Assembly: GCF_003334855.1 (NCBI RefSeq)
Contig: NZ_QOWE01000023.1
Coordinates: forward strand, 1 to 64,000
Direction: 5' to 3'
Source of the DNA: Larkinella punicea
GTDB taxonomy: Bacteria; Bacteroidota; Bacteroidia; Cytophagales; Spirosomataceae
DNA length: 64,000 bases
Both the position numbers and the translations under genes were made by a program. Shown here in pieces: positions 25,432 to 36,644 of the stretch; the first letter of the stretch is position 1, and each line of letters begins with the position of its first letter. The notes beneath the pieces are model-generated. The model saw nothing but the letters and a program-made list of their open reading frames with translations. It searched no databases and had not been told where the DNA came from.

Positions 25432-26166
25432 CTAACGAATTAACTCCATTTCAAATAAGTCCGCCAGATGCTGACTGACGCGTTCCATCACGTCCGAAAT
25501 CGGAACCTCGCGGCCCAGTTCAGCCTGCATCGACGTAACGGCCTTGTCGGCAATGCCGCAGGGCACAATATGATTAAAATAACGCAAATCCGTATTGACA
25601 TTCAACGCAAATCCGTGCATCGTTACCCAACGGCTCGCTTTGACGCCCATCGCACAGATTTTCCGGGCGGTTCCATTCCGGCGGTTTTCGTCGGATTCGT
25701 AGCCCAGCCAAACCCCCGTCAACCCGTCGATTCGGCCCGCATTCAGGCCGTAATCTGCCAGCGTTCGGATGATGGCTTCTTCCAGCAGGCGCATGTAGCG
25801 GTGAATGTCCGTAAAGAAATTATCCAGATCCAGAATGGGGTAGCCCACCAACTGGCCCGGCCCGTGGTAGGTGATGTCACCTCCCCGGTTTATTTTATGA
25901 TAGGTGGCCCCGATGTTTTCCAGAAACGCAGCGTTCGCGAGCAGATGATCTTCCTTTCCGCTTTTCCCCAGCGTATACACATGGGGGTGCTGGCAGAATA
26001 ATAGATAATTGGACGTCAAACGTTGCTGGTCGGCGGGCTGGCTGCGGTTGGCGATTTTGGCCGCGACGATCTCCGCCAATAACCGCTCCTGGTAATCCCA
26101 GCCAGCCTGGTAATCGAGAAGGCCCAGATCCTGAATCTGTACCTGTTTATTGCAATGACTATTCAT
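25432..26166 (-). CDS. lipB: Octanoyltransferase LipB
   Basis: Transfers octanoyl from acyl carrier protein to lipoyl domains, the first step of lipoate synthesis. I use ATG 26166 (244 aa); a TTG 57 bases upstream would add residues unlike LipB. Seen: HPHVYTLGKSG, RGGDITYHGPGQLVGYP (94-110), the lysine of KICAMGVK (K169) and the acyl-accepting cysteine in PCGI (C203). Divergent from yraN by 93 bases; the next gene starts one base after its stop. Confidence 0.95.
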   Translation of the reverse strand: MNSHCNKQVQIQDLGLLDYQAGWDYQERLLAEIVAAKIANRSQPADQQRLTSNYLLFCQHPHVYTLGKSGKEDHLLANAAFLENIGATYHKINRGGDITYHGPGQLVGYPILDLDNFFTDIHRYMRLLEEAIIRTLADYGLNAGRIDGLTGVWLGYESDENRRNGTARKICAMGVKASRWVTMHGFALNVNTDLRYFNHIVPCGIADKAVTSMQAELGREVPISDVMERVSQHLADLFEMELIR

Positions 26167-26259
26167 TTTTGCGTAATCAGTATAGAAAAAACACCAAAGC
26201 GGGTCGGTTTCGTTCGTATCCAATCAATCGGTTTTCCGTCTAAGTAGTAAAAACGATCG

Positions 26260-26613
26260 ATGGCACAGCACAATGACACCGGCAAACAGGGCGAAGACGA
26301 AGCCGTTCGCTACCTCCAACAGAAAGGTTATCAGATTCTGGAACGCAATTACCGCCACCAACACGCCGAGATCGACCTGATCGCCCAGAAAGGCAAGATG
26401 GTCATTTTTGTGGAAGTAAAAACGCGGACCAGCACCCGTTTCGGCCACCCGGAAGAGTTTGTGAACTCTGCCAAAGCGCGGCTGGTCATGAAAGCGGCTG
26501 AGCATTATATTTTCGCGAAAGACTGGCAACACGACGTCCGTTTCGACATTGTTGCCGTGACGGTGACGCCGGAAGAGGTGAACGTAAAACACATTGAAGA
26601 TGCGTTTTACTAA
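26260..26613 (+). CDS. YraN family protein (UPF0102)
   Basis: 117-residue protein with the nuclease-like core of UPF0102: GEDEAVRYLQQKGYQILERN, AEIDLIAQKGKMVIFVEVKT (Asp and ExK of a restriction-endonuclease-like fold), then RLVMKAAEHYI. Function is not established. Cytoplasmic, stand-alone, divergent from lipB. Confidence 0.93.
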   Translation: MAQHNDTGKQGEDEAVRYLQQKGYQILERNYRHQHAEIDLIAQKGKMVIFVEVKTRTSTRFGHPEEFVNSAKARLVMKAAEHYIFAKDWQHDVRFDIVAVTVTPEEVNVKHIEDAFY

Positions 26614-26680
26614 TTTTGTTTCCCATAAAAAAAAGGGTAGTTTCGGGAACCGAATTTACTGATTTAGTCAGAAAACGAGT

Positions 26681-28207
26681 ATGCGGTTCCTTGCGTTGCT
26701 GCTGGCACTGACCATCAGCACAGCTTACGGGTTTCCGGGTCATCCGAAAAAAGCGACGTATCGCCCCCGGATGTATACGGTCGAGCAGTTGCGGAGCGAC
26801 TTTGCGGTACTGCGGAAGACGCTGGAAGAGCGCCATCCGAGCTTGTACCGGTATGCCCCGCGCGAGGAGATGAACCAAAAGTTCGAAGCCGTGGCCCGGC
26901 AACTCTACCGCCCGATGTCTGAAGTGGAGTTCCGGGAGTTACTGCGCCCGCTGATTGTCCAGATTCGTTGTGGCCACACCGATGTGCAGGAATCGCTTTA
27001 TTCCAGCCGGAAAGGACAAAAACCGCAGCCCGAATGGCTCCCTTTCGATATTATTCTGCAAAATGACCGGATGTTTATTGGCCGAAACCGCAGCACGGAC
27101 TCTTCGCTGGTTTGCGGTACGGAAGTGCTCAAAATGGGGGGGCATCCGGTCAAGGAAATTATTCAGGCCGCCCGGGATCGATGGCCATCAGACGGCTATA
27201 ACCAGACTTTCAAGAATTATTTTCTGGAATTATACCACCTTGAAGAAACCTACTGGCGGCATTTCGACGGGCATTCTCCCTGGACGCTGACCGTGCGGGA
27301 CACCACGAGTTCTGAACGCATCACCACCGTTCGTCGCCGTCCGGCCAGTACGGGTACTATTCCAACGACGCCAAGCCCGGCGACCGTCAAGCGAAGCAGG
27401 AAAAACCGTTCTAAAACGGAGGCCTCTTTTTTCGATGAGGATGCAAAATTGCAACTCATGCGCTCGCTGCATTTTCTGAACGGTGATTCGACGGCGGCTA
27501 TGCTGATTATCAACAGTTTCGGCTATGACCACTACGGGTCCTATCATCGGGAGGTGTTTGAAACGCTGGAAAAACTGAAAGTGCAGGATCTGGTGATCGA
27601 CTTACGGCAGAATACCGGTGGAAATGCCGAAATCGGCTCGGATCTGATGTCGTACCTGATGAAGTCGGATTTCCGGCAGGTCGACCGGGCCGAAAGCCGC
27701 GTCCGCCGGCCTAATTCCTGTTCGTATTTCGACCGGAAAGAGAAGCGGCTGTTGCGGCAGAATTTCCGCTACATGAAATCGGACGGCGGCCGCTACCAGT
27801 TTGGCAAGTCCAACGTCGGCTGGAACAAACCGGCTTCCGATCACCGGTTTAGCGGAAAAGTGTATATTCTCACCAGTGGCAGGACCTTCTCGGCGGCATC
27901 CATTTTCACCGCCAGCCTGAAAGCCCAGCGGCCCGTAACCATCATCGGTCAGGAAACCGGTGGGGGCGAAGCGGGTTGCAACGGCGGCATTATTCAAACC
28001 CTGACCTTGCCAGAAACCCGGCTCCGGGTGCGGTTTCCGGTTTTCTGGATTGCCACCGCCAGCCGGAATCCCGACCAGGGGCGCGGTGTGATGCCCGACT
28101 ACCCAATTGACTACACCGTTACGGATCGGATCAAGCAGCGCGACCGGGATTTAGAAAAAGCACTGGAACTGATTCAGGATGGCAAGCGGAAAATGACGGT
28201 GCGGTAA
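26681..28207 (+). CDS. Exported S41 family (C-terminal processing) peptidase
   Basis: 508 residues with a signal peptide ending about YGF (residue 18). The N-terminal helical part (DFAVLRKTLEERHPSLYRY) and CGHTDV segment are typical of Bacteroidota S41 peptidases; a PDZ-like part follows. The catalytic serine is S404 in SGRTFSAAS, preceded by the QNTGGN strand. Residues about 215-250 are a low-complexity basic insert rich in Pro, Thr, Arg and Lys. Probable substrates are periplasmic proteins. Single gene. Confidence 0.88.
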   Translation: MRFLALLLALTISTAYGFPGHPKKATYRPRMYTVEQLRSDFAVLRKTLEERHPSLYRYAPREEMNQKFEAVARQLYRPMSEVEFRELLRPLIVQIRCGHTDVQESLYSSRKGQKPQPEWLPFDIILQNDRMFIGRNRSTDSSLVCGTEVLKMGGHPVKEIIQAARDRWPSDGYNQTFKNYFLELYHLEETYWRHFDGHSPWTLTVRDTTSSERITTVRRRPASTGTIPTTPSPATVKRSRKNRSKTEASFFDEDAKLQLMRSLHFLNGDSTAAMLIINSFGYDHYGSYHREVFETLEKLKVQDLVIDLRQNTGGNAEIGSDLMSYLMKSDFRQVDRAESRVRRPNSCSYFDRKEKRLLRQNFRYMKSDGGRYQFGKSNVGWNKPASDHRFSGKVYILTSGRTFSAASIFTASLKAQRPVTIIGQETGGGEAGCNGGIIQTLTLPETRLRVRFPVFWIATASRNPDQGRGVMPDYPIDYTVTDRIKQRDRDLEKALELIQDGKRKMTVR

Positions 28208-28234
28208 GGCTTATTGCTTTTTCTGTCGTTTTAA

Positions 28235-28459
28235 CTATTCGATATCGTTTAGATCCTGGTGTTTACGGGCCGAAAAGGCAGACTTATTTAAGCGGGGAGG
28301 ATTCGATAAATCGAAATCGAAAGCAACGCTAATTAAGTAATTAGCTTGTTTTAGTCGTTCAGCATAGGTTTCGGCTTGTTGCGAAGCATGATATTGTTCG
28401 GTCTCCGTGTGCGTACCCATGTGGAAAGCAGTACGATCCAGCTTATACTTAGTTGTCAT
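28235..28459 (-). CDS. Small conserved protein of unknown function
   Basis: 74 residues from ATG 28459 (the longer open frame has a poor start). Two halves repeat a pattern: KLDRTAFHMGTH near the start and RLNKSAFSARKH near the end, joined by YAERLKQANYLISVAFDFD. I have an impression of similar short proteins in other Bacteroidota but cannot name a family. Soluble, with no signal peptide. Located just past the atpDC terminator, convergent to the S41 peptidase gene. Confidence 0.6.
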   Translation of the reverse strand: MTTKYKLDRTAFHMGTHTETEQYHASQQAETYAERLKQANYLISVAFDFDLSNPPRLNKSAFSARKHQDLNDIE

Positions 28460-28496
28460 TGAATGGGGTATTGATCTTGACGAAAATACCATAAAA

Positions 28497-28524
28497 AAGG
28501 ACAAGTCTGTGAAGACCTGTCCTT
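28497..28524 (-). terminator. Rho-independent terminator of atpD-atpC
   Basis: 12-bp stem with one mismatch (28497-28508 with 28513-28524), loop GTGA, followed on the minus strand by six T. It starts 22 bases past the atpC stop. Confidence 0.88.
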
Positions 28525-28546
28525 AATGTATATAGTCGATACCCGA

Positions 28547-28795
28547 TTAAGCCGCAATAACCGCTTCGGCCAGTACGAGTACCTTATTATTCAGCACTTC
28601 CACCACGCCACCATCGACGGTAAACGTCTGGGTGCCGGAGCTGGTAGCCACCGTAACCGGTCCCCGCGCCAGTGTGCTGACGATGGGAGCGTGGTCGTTC
28701 AAAACCTGAAACTGACCCTCCGTACCCGGAAAAGTAACGGCTGTAGCCTCACCGGTAAAGACCTTCTTATCGGGTGTAATGATTTCGAGTTGCAT
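28547..28795 (-). CDS. atpC: ATP synthase epsilon subunit (short form)
   Basis: 82 residues corresponding to the beta-sandwich domain of F1 epsilon: MQLEIITPDKKVFTGEATAV, FPGTEGQFQVLNDHAPIVST, and GGVVEVLNNKVLVLAE. The C-terminal two-helix hairpin of longer epsilon subunits is absent, as in many Bacteroidota. Part of the F1 rotor with gamma. Co-transcribed after atpD across a 96-base gap holding an inverted repeat. Confidence 0.95.
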   Translation of the reverse strand: MQLEIITPDKKVFTGEATAVTFPGTEGQFQVLNDHAPIVSTLARGPVTVATSSGTQTFTVDGGVVEVLNNKVLVLAEAVIAA

Positions 28796-28815
28796 TTTTT
28801 TTACTTAAGATGAAA

Positions 28816-28882
28816 GATTGTAGACATGAGACAAAAGACAACCGTTACAACTGTGTCTCTTGTCTCACCTCTCTTGTCTTTT
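28816..28882. repeat. Inverted repeat between atpD and atpC
   Basis: Imperfect arms (about 28816-28840 and 28854-28882) made of GAGACAAGAG words. On the coding strand AGAGGTGAGACAAGAGA (28872-28856) is identical to 38850-38866 at the end of the Mo-hydroxylase gene. It sits inside the atpDC operon and could tune the amounts of beta and epsilon. Confidence 0.7.
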
Positions 28883-28891
28883 GATCTACTA

Positions 28892-30496
<1,605 letters not shown>

Positions 30497-30760
30497 TTGC
30501 CTTTTAATCTATTTTTAAGATTTACAAGACGAAATCGTTTTTGTTCCAGTTAGTTCGCTGATAATAACCCCAATCCTGCGGTTTGCACAAAACAAAGATT
30601 TCAGCCCGAATCGGTCTTATTTGTATGTAAACAGGTTAAGCGGCTCGTCTTCGGACCGTTGAAGAGGAATTGATCCGCCTGGCTGCGGGTCAATAAAAAT
30701 AAATGGATTTGCCGGATCAAACCCGAAAACACGCACTAACTAATCCGCCCCAGCGTTGCT

Positions 30761-33700
30761 ATGGGTAGTTTAACCGGCAAAGTTTTTGAAACTTGCCGGT
30801 TCGTTTTTGATCCTATGCTTTTTTTCTGGAAAAACTGGAATACCGCCCATCGAATCGCCTACTGGGCGGGTTTATTGCTATTCGTTACGGCCATCACGGG
30901 CATGATCTGGGCCTGGGTGAAAGGTTTGCAAAACGTCGTTCGCTGGGATGTGCTGAGCGAGCTGACGGAATTGCCGACGTCCATCGGCACCTTTACCGAT
31001 GGTTTGTTTGATTACTCCGTTGCGGGTAAAGCCTATGTCGTTACGGAACAGTTCGTTGCGTCGGCCATGCAGGTGAATGTGGTGGCCGCCAAGCTGGTTA
31101 CGCTGGGCATTTGCGTGGGGCTGGCATTCATTCTGTCGGCGGTCACGCGGCTGCAACGCTGGCCGTATCTGATCGCCATGGGCGTGTTGATTGTGCTCGT
31201 CGCTACGTTCCGGCTGGAAGTGCTGCAACTGCCCGGTTTTTTAGGAACGGCTTTCGGGGGGCGGTTGCCGTTTGTGCTCGTCGTGCTGGCGCTCGGTCTG
31301 GTCAGCTATTATTTCCATGCCTTCAAATCGTATGTTTCGCTGCCCGTTCGTCTCGCGGTTTTCGCAGGCATGATCGTGCTGGGCTGGCTGGCGGTCGACC
31401 GGCTGGCCGGACAACCCTTACCAGCGTCGGCTTTTGTCGGCTACGCGCTGCCGGGTCTGCTGGTGATTTCGCTGGGATTCATTTTCTGGATTTCGACGGA
31501 GAGTATTGCGGCTCTGGTCTACCTGACCTCGGTGACCCGAAACAACCGCAACGACCGATCGGGACGTCCGCTGGGCATGAACAATTTCCTGTTGATCAGT
31601 TTGTTGTATCTCGTCAACCTGCTGTTGATCTGGCTGAGTAACACCAAAGTGATTGCCTGGAATCCGGTGGTAATCAGTCCGTTCGTTTTGTTTGTGGTTT
31701 CGCTGGTGCTGGGCATCTGGGGATTTCGGCAGCAATTGCGCCAGAATGAAGCCTTTCTGTCGTTTCGCGATGGCGGGGCGTTTCTGTATCTGGGTCTGGC
31801 ACTCATCACCGTCATGACCATCACTTATGCCTTTGCGTCGGCCAACGATCCGCTGGTGGAAGCCCTGGAGGACATGATCGTGTATACCCACCTGGCCGCC
31901 GGATTGCTATTTGTCGTCTACGTGTTTTTTAATTTTCTGCCGATCTACCGCCAGGGCTTGCCGGTTTATAAGGTGCTGTACAAACCCACGCAGCTTTCGT
32001 TGCAGCAAACCCGCTTGATTGCCGCCGTGCTGACGGTACTGATTGGAGCCTATCAAAGTTTCTTCACCTTCAAACAGGCCACCGCCGGGTATTTCAATAC
32101 CGTCGGTGATTTTCATGCCGCGACGGGCGAACTGCGCGTGGCGGAGCAATATTATACCCTCGCGTTAGGCAGTGAATTTCAGAATCATAAATCCAATTAT
32201 GCCCTGGCGTCGCTGGCCCTGACGCAGGGCGACAAGGTCACGGCGGCTTATTATTTCAATCAGGCCTTGTTGAAACAGCCATCGCCCCAGGCCTATGCCG
32301 GACTGACGTCGGTGTTGCTGGGCGACAACCTGTTGTTTGAAGCGATCAAAATGCTGCAACGGGGCATTCGTGCTTTCCCCAAAAACGGCGAATTGCAGAA
32401 TAACCTCGGCTACCTCTACGCCCGGACCAGCGTGGCCGATTCGGCCTACTACTATCTGGCAGCATCGACCGGCAATACCGCCCGAGAAGAGGTTCCGCAA
32501 ACCAATCTGCTGGCGTTCTGGGCGCGCAATCCACGGCTGGTGTCGCTCGATTCACTGGCGAATGCGTCAAAACCCGGCACCTATGAATCCTACGAAGCCA
32601 ACCGGGCCGCTTTGGCTTTTTTCCGGAATACCGCCGACAGCGTGGCTGTTTCGCGTCCGGCCTGGCTTAACGAACCGCACACGGAAGAAGGACTGAATGT
32701 ATCCCGGTTTGCCCGTTTGTATAATTATGCCGTTCAAAACCGGCGTGCCGACACGACTTTGATCACGGTTCTGAGACGGACGGGCGAGAATCCGGCGAAT
32801 CAGGATTTTACGGACGATTTGCTCTTTGCCCAATCGGCGGCCCAGTATTATACCGGCAACAAACGCATCGCTTTTGAAATTACCGAGCAACTGGCCCGCG
32901 ATAACCAGCAAAACGGGGCATTTTATAACTTCATCTCGGGGCTTTGGATGATGGAACAGGGCCTGAATCGGAAGGCTGCCGATATCCTGGCGCAAAATGC
33001 CGATACGCTTTCGATGTATTATCAGGCCCTGGCGCTGACCAAATCCGGTGATCCGCTCATCGCCCGGTCGCTTTGGGAAATTGCCGGGCAGAATGACCCC
33101 GGTGTGCGGAGTCTGGCGGAGGTGTTATACGGCCAGAAACAACCGTCGTCCGATCTGGAAAAAGCCTTTGTGCTGCTGTATGACCCGCTGATCGATCAGG
33201 CTGGGCCGCAACGGGCCTTGTATAGCTCCATGCGGGATGATAACCTGAAAACGATTGTTGCGTCGACGCTGGTCACCCGGTATTTGGGCTTGAAACAGGT
33301 ACCGGTTGCCCAAAGCTGGTACGAACAAATCCCGCAGGAAGCGAAACTGAATGCGTATGCCGGCTCCGCGATGACCATTGCCTATCTGCGGCTGCGGAAT
33401 GCGAAAGGGCAGTATGATCAGACGATTACGGACGCCCGGCAATCGGTCGTGGCGGCTTTTCAGGCAGAAAAAGAGCTGGTGGTCGCGCAGGCCTATCAGG
33501 CCAAAAAACAACCGGCTGAGGCTCGCCGGTTGTTTGAGGATGCGCTTTGGCGGGCACCGTTCAATGCCGAACTGGTGGCGGCTGCTGCCGGTTTTGAGCG
33601 AGACAATGGCCAATCCGAAAAAGCCTACAATCGCGTACTCGAAGCCCTGCCCCTGAACGAACGGAACCCGGCCTTGCTGAAACTCTATGCCTTGCTTTGC

Positions 33701-33844
33701 CTCGATCTAGGCCTGGCCGATTACGCCGAAGAGAGTCTGGCGCGGTTGCGGGCGGCTACGTCGCCTGCCGATTATCAGGCATTTCTGGTAAGCTATCAGG
33801 CGAAACGAGCGTTGATTGAAAAACAGCGGGAGGCATTTCAATAA
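30761..33844 (+). CDS. Large multi-pass membrane protein with TPR region
   Basis: 1027 residues. The N-terminal 440 residues contain many hydrophobic helices (for example YWAGLLLFVTAITGMIWAW, then long runs through about 340-430). The remainder is soluble, alpha-helical and tetratricopeptide-like: AEQYYTLALGSEFQNHKSNY, AAYYFNQALLKQPSPQAY and NNLGYLYARTSVADSAYYYL show the TPR spacing. I recognise no enzyme motif. It may organise an envelope complex. A start at residue 19 (MLFFWKNWNTAHR) is also possible. The next gene follows after 41 bases. Confidence 0.75.
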   Translation: MGSLTGKVFETCRFVFDPMLFFWKNWNTAHRIAYWAGLLLFVTAITGMIWAWVKGLQNVVRWDVLSELTELPTSIGTFTDGLFDYSVAGKAYVVTEQFVASAMQVNVVAAKLVTLGICVGLAFILSAVTRLQRWPYLIAMGVLIVLVATFRLEVLQLPGFLGTAFGGRLPFVLVVLALGLVSYYFHAFKSYVSLPVRLAVFAGMIVLGWLAVDRLAGQPLPASAFVGYALPGLLVISLGFIFWISTESIAALVYLTSVTRNNRNDRSGRPLGMNNFLLISLLYLVNLLLIWLSNTKVIAWNPVVISPFVLFVVSLVLGIWGFRQQLRQNEAFLSFRDGGAFLYLGLALITVMTITYAFASANDPLVEALEDMIVYTHLAAGLLFVVYVFFNFLPIYRQGLPVYKVLYKPTQLSLQQTRLIAAVLTVLIGAYQSFFTFKQATAGYFNTVGDFHAATGELRVAEQYYTLALGSEFQNHKSNYALASLALTQGDKVTAAYYFNQALLKQPSPQAYAGLTSVLLGDNLLFEAIKMLQRGIRAFPKNGELQNNLGYLYARTSVADSAYYYLAASTGNTAREEVPQTNLLAFWARNPRLVSLDSLANASKPGTYESYEANRAALAFFRNTADSVAVSRPAWLNEPHTEEGLNVSRFARLYNYAVQNRRADTTLITVLRRTGENPANQDFTDDLLFAQSAAQYYTGNKRIAFEITEQLARDNQQNGAFYNFISGLWMMEQGLNRKAADILAQNADTLSMYYQALALTKSGDPLIARSLWEIAGQNDPGVRSLAEVLYGQKQPSSDLEKAFVLLYDPLIDQAGPQRALYSSMRDDNLKTIVASTLVTRYLGLKQVPVAQSWYEQIPQEAKLNAYAGSAMTIAYLRLRNAKGQYDQTITDARQSVVAAFQAEKELVVAQAYQAKKQPAEARRLFEDALWRAPFNAELVAAAAGFERDNGQSEKAYNRVLEALPLNERNPALLKLYALLCLDLGLADYAEESLARLRAATSPADYQAFLVSYQAKRALIEKQREAFQ

Positions 33845-33885
33845 ATTGAGTAAGTTTAAGAGGTGGTTTCTACTCCCCTCTTTTT

Positions 33886-34386
33886 ATGGAAAAGCAACTT
33901 CACTGGGTTAAAGCAGCGTTCAGCCGGAGCGTGGTGATCATGAAAGGTGATGAAGTCGTTGGTGGCATGCACCGCGACCTGTTGGTGCGGGACGTCGATG
34001 CGCACCTGAACGGCGTTCACATCTTTTTCGACGTTGCGGGGTTTCTGGTTCACTCGGTCAATATCCATGACAAAACGGCTGGTGATCAAATCATTGGCCG
34101 GATTGATTTTGAAGGCTTCAACGGTGCGGTTGTTCACCTGGAAACCGGTGAAAAATACACCTGGCAGCGTGAAAATTTCATGATGCACGAATGGAGTCTC
34201 GTCGCCGACAAGCCGGAGTCAAAAACCGCTCAGGAGATTATTCATTACGATCGCACCCGGATGTTTCTGGCCGATGAAGGCACCATTGAGTTGGTGACCG
34301 ATTTGCCAAACGCCGAAATGCTGATCCTGACGGGCTTGTTTGTCCGAAATTATTTTCTGCGTAAACGCAAAATTGCCGCCACCTAG
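33886..34386 (+). CDS. Conserved protein of unknown function
   Basis: 166 residues, mostly beta, no signal peptide. Segments such as EVVGGMHRDLLVRDVDAH and NGAVVHLETGEKYTW suggest a small beta-barrel or tubby-like sheet fold, but I cannot name the family. Lies between the TPR membrane protein and an ABC ATPase on the same strand; no functional link can be shown. Confidence 0.65.
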   Translation: MEKQLHWVKAAFSRSVVIMKGDEVVGGMHRDLLVRDVDAHLNGVHIFFDVAGFLVHSVNIHDKTAGDQIIGRIDFEGFNGAVVHLETGEKYTWQRENFMMHEWSLVADKPESKTAQEIIHYDRTRMFLADEGTIELVTDLPNAEMLILTGLFVRNYFLRKRKIAAT

Positions 34387-34435
34387 TCACCGTAGTCATG
34401 CGGTTTTCGTATGGCGTTGACGCTTCTAACTGATC

Positions 34436-35173
34436 ATGAGCAAAAATATTATTGAAACCAACGAGATCTCAAAACGGTATGTGATGGGCAGCGAAGTCAT
34501 CGAAGCGTTGAAATCGGTGACCATTACGATCAAAAAAGGCGAATACGTGGCGTTTATGGGGCCGTCGGGTTCGGGCAAATCGACGCTCATGAACATCGTT
34601 GGCTGCCTGGATACGCCTACCTCGGGTACCTATATCCTGAATGGCCTGGATGTCAGCAACATGAGCGAAAACGCGCTGGCGGAAGTTCGGAACAAGGAAA
34701 TTGGGTTCGTGTTTCAGACTTTCAACCTGCTGCCCCGCCAAACTTCGCTGGAAAACGTAGCCTTGCCCCTGATTTACGCCGGTTTTAACAAAGCCGACCG
34801 CACGGAAAAAGCCATGCAGGCCCTAAAGAACGTCGGGCTGGAACACCGGGCGGGCCACCGTCCCAACGAGCTTTCCGGTGGGCAGCGGCAACGCGTGGCC
34901 GTGGCACGGGCACTGGTGAACGATCCCAGTATTCTGCTGGCGGATGAGCCGACGGGTAACCTCGATAGCAAGACGTCGTACGAAATCATGGATCTGTTCG
35001 ATCAAATTCACAGCAAGGGCAACACGGTTATTATGGTGACGCACGAAGAAGACATTGCCGAATACGCCCACCGCATTGTCCGGCTTCGGGATGGCCTGAT
35101 CGAAACCGACCTCATGAACGCCAACATCCGCAAAGCCAGGGCATTCATTCAGACGGCCGAAGAAGAACATTGA
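34436..35173 (+). CDS. ABC transporter ATP-binding protein (LolD/MacB type)
   Basis: 245-residue ATPase with Walker [10 protein letters not shown] (42-50), Q-loop region [14 protein letters not shown], signature [15 protein letters not shown], Walker [13 protein letters not shown] and the H-loop VTHEED. It belongs to the MacB/LolD/FtsE-like branch, which works with FtsX-type permeases in lipoprotein or peptide export. No permease gene is adjacent, so its partner must be elsewhere. Confidence 0.93.
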   Translation: MSKNIIETNEISKRYVMGSEVIEALKSVTITIKKGEYVAFMGPSGSGKSTLMNIVGCLDTPTSGTYILNGLDVSNMSENALAEVRNKEIGFVFQTFNLLPRQTSLENVALPLIYAGFNKADRTEKAMQALKNVGLEHRAGHRPNELSGGQRQRVAVARALVNDPSILLADEPTGNLDSKTSYEIMDLFDQIHSKGNTVIMVTHEEDIAEYAHRIVRLRDGLIETDLMNANIRKARAFIQTAEEEH

Positions 35174-35291
35174 CCGGGCGGTTTGGTTCTATTTCTGTAT
35201 TTCCGGAAACCTAAAAAATGTTAAAATCCGACCGGCCCATCCTAAAAACGGTTAGCTTGCAGTCGGATGATAGCACAGGTTTTCCCGGGGT

Positions 35292-36056
35292 ATGAAAAAA
35301 GCACTACTTTTCTTTCTGTTTTCTGTACTAACGACAGCGGTCGGCAGCGCTCAGGACATCCGAAACGGTTTGGTAGTCGATAAGAGCAGCCAGAAACCGA
35401 TCGTGTCGGCCACCGTACAAAACACGTCGCTTCGTCGGGCCACCCTCAGCAACGAAGCCGGTCATTTTCGGATCACGGCTTTCCCCAACGACACCCTGCT
35501 GATTTCCTGCATTGGTTATAAAACCGTCCAGCTCGCCGTTCCGCCCACGGAGCAGGAATTGGTGATTGAGATGGTTCAGGATGTGAAAATGCTGAACGAA
35601 GTCGTCATCAAAGGCTGGACCGAAAGCCGTTTCAAGCAGGAATTCATGAAGCTGAACATTGCCGAAAAACCGCTCATCGAAATCAAAACACCGCCGGAAC
35701 TCGTCGGCATCTCCATGGGGAATATCGGTCGAATGGGCTACGACTACGCGACTCTGGCCCCCAAAATGACGCTGAAAGGACCGGTTTCTGCGCTGTACGG
35801 CAAGTTCAGCAAAGAAGCCAAAAACGAGCGGAAATTACAGCAATTCACCCAAGCCGAGCAAAACAAGAAACGCTACCAGTCGCGCATGGATCCCATCTGG
35901 ATTTCGCGCATCACGGAGCTGAAAGAAGAGCGGCTGACGGCTTTTATGCAATTCTGCAAACTTCCTGAAAAATTCGTTCTGGAATCGACTGAATATGACC
36001 TGATTGTTGCCATTCGCGGCTGCCTCAAGGATTTTCTGGTGCAGGAAAAAGGATAG
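35292..36056 (+). CDS. Exported protein with CarboxypepD_reg-like domain
   Basis: 254 residues with a signal peptide (cleaved after about SAQ, residue 20). Residues about 24-95 form the carboxypeptidase regulatory-like beta-sandwich found before SusC barrels (GLVVDKSSQKPIVSATVQNT, LLISCIGYKTVQLAV), ending in the MLNEVVIKG linker. Instead of a barrel, a 150-residue charged helical tail follows, as in short Bacteroidota exported proteins of unknown role. Confidence 0.8.
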   Translation: MKKALLFFLFSVLTTAVGSAQDIRNGLVVDKSSQKPIVSATVQNTSLRRATLSNEAGHFRITAFPNDTLLISCIGYKTVQLAVPPTEQELVIEMVQDVKMLNEVVIKGWTESRFKQEFMKLNIAEKPLIEIKTPPELVGISMGNIGRMGYDYATLAPKMTLKGPVSALYGKFSKEAKNERKLQQFTQAEQNKKRYQSRMDPIWISRITELKEERLTAFMQFCKLPEKFVLESTEYDLIVAIRGCLKDFLVQEKG

Positions 36057-36152
36057 GCGTCTCTACCGCCGACCAACTGCGGGTACTTCTTGTCAACAAA
36101 TTGCTTTTTTACGGGTTGTTCCTTTATTTACCTGTGAATCAAAAGCAAGACG

Positions 36153-36626
36153 ATGAAAGCCCGGCTGGTTATTGAGGTAAACCGAAAACCGTATCCGGTG
36201 GAGGTCGATCCAAATACGCCCCTGTTGTACGTATTGCGGAATAATCTCCAGTTGAACGGCCCCAAATACGGCTGCGGTCTGGAACAGTGTGGTGCCTGTA
36301 TGGTGCTACTCGACGGAAAAGCGACGCCCAGTTGCCTATTACCGGTCGGAACAATAAAGAAACAATCCATCGTCACTTTAGAAGGACTTACCCAACCGAA
36401 CGGATCCTTAAGTCCGGTACAACGGGCATTTGTGGAGCAGCAAGCCGCGCAGTGTGGCTATTGCCTCAATGGCATGGTGATCTCGGCAACGGCGTTGCTG
36501 GCTGAAAATAAACAGCCCGATGATATCGCCATTCGCCAGGGCATGGAGCGGGTTTTGTGCCGGTGTGGAACGCAGTCGCGGATCATCCGGGCCATTCGGC
36601 AAGCGGCCAAAGAAGCCAATCCGTAA
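36153..36626 (+). CDS. iorA: 2Fe-2S subunit of molybdenum hydroxylase (isoquinoline 1-oxidoreductase alpha type)
   Basis: 157 residues with two [2Fe-2S] clusters: C41, C46, C49 and C61 (plant-ferredoxin type, GCGLEQCGACM) and C101, C104, C136 and C138 (CGYC and CRCG). This is the electron-transfer subunit of the two-subunit xanthine-oxidase-like enzymes. The Mo subunit gene follows after 18 bases. The gene name reflects similarity; the true substrate is unknown. Confidence 0.9.
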   Translation: MKARLVIEVNRKPYPVEVDPNTPLLYVLRNNLQLNGPKYGCGLEQCGACMVLLDGKATPSCLLPVGTIKKQSIVTLEGLTQPNGSLSPVQRAFVEQQAAQCGYCLNGMVISATALLAENKQPDDIAIRQGMERVLCRCGTQSRIIRAIRQAAKEANP

Positions 36627-36644
36627 CGTTTAAATTCTCCCGGA

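Noticed and set aside
30497-30760. Possible riboswitch or small RNA upstream of the TPR membrane protein
   Set aside because: Scanned on both strands: only weak short complementarity and no conserved aptamer core or promoter of the phylum type.
35226-35268. ATCCGAC/GTCGGAT stem after the ABC ATPase gene
   Set aside because: Only 7 bp with a 29-base loop and no T run, too weak to call a terminator.
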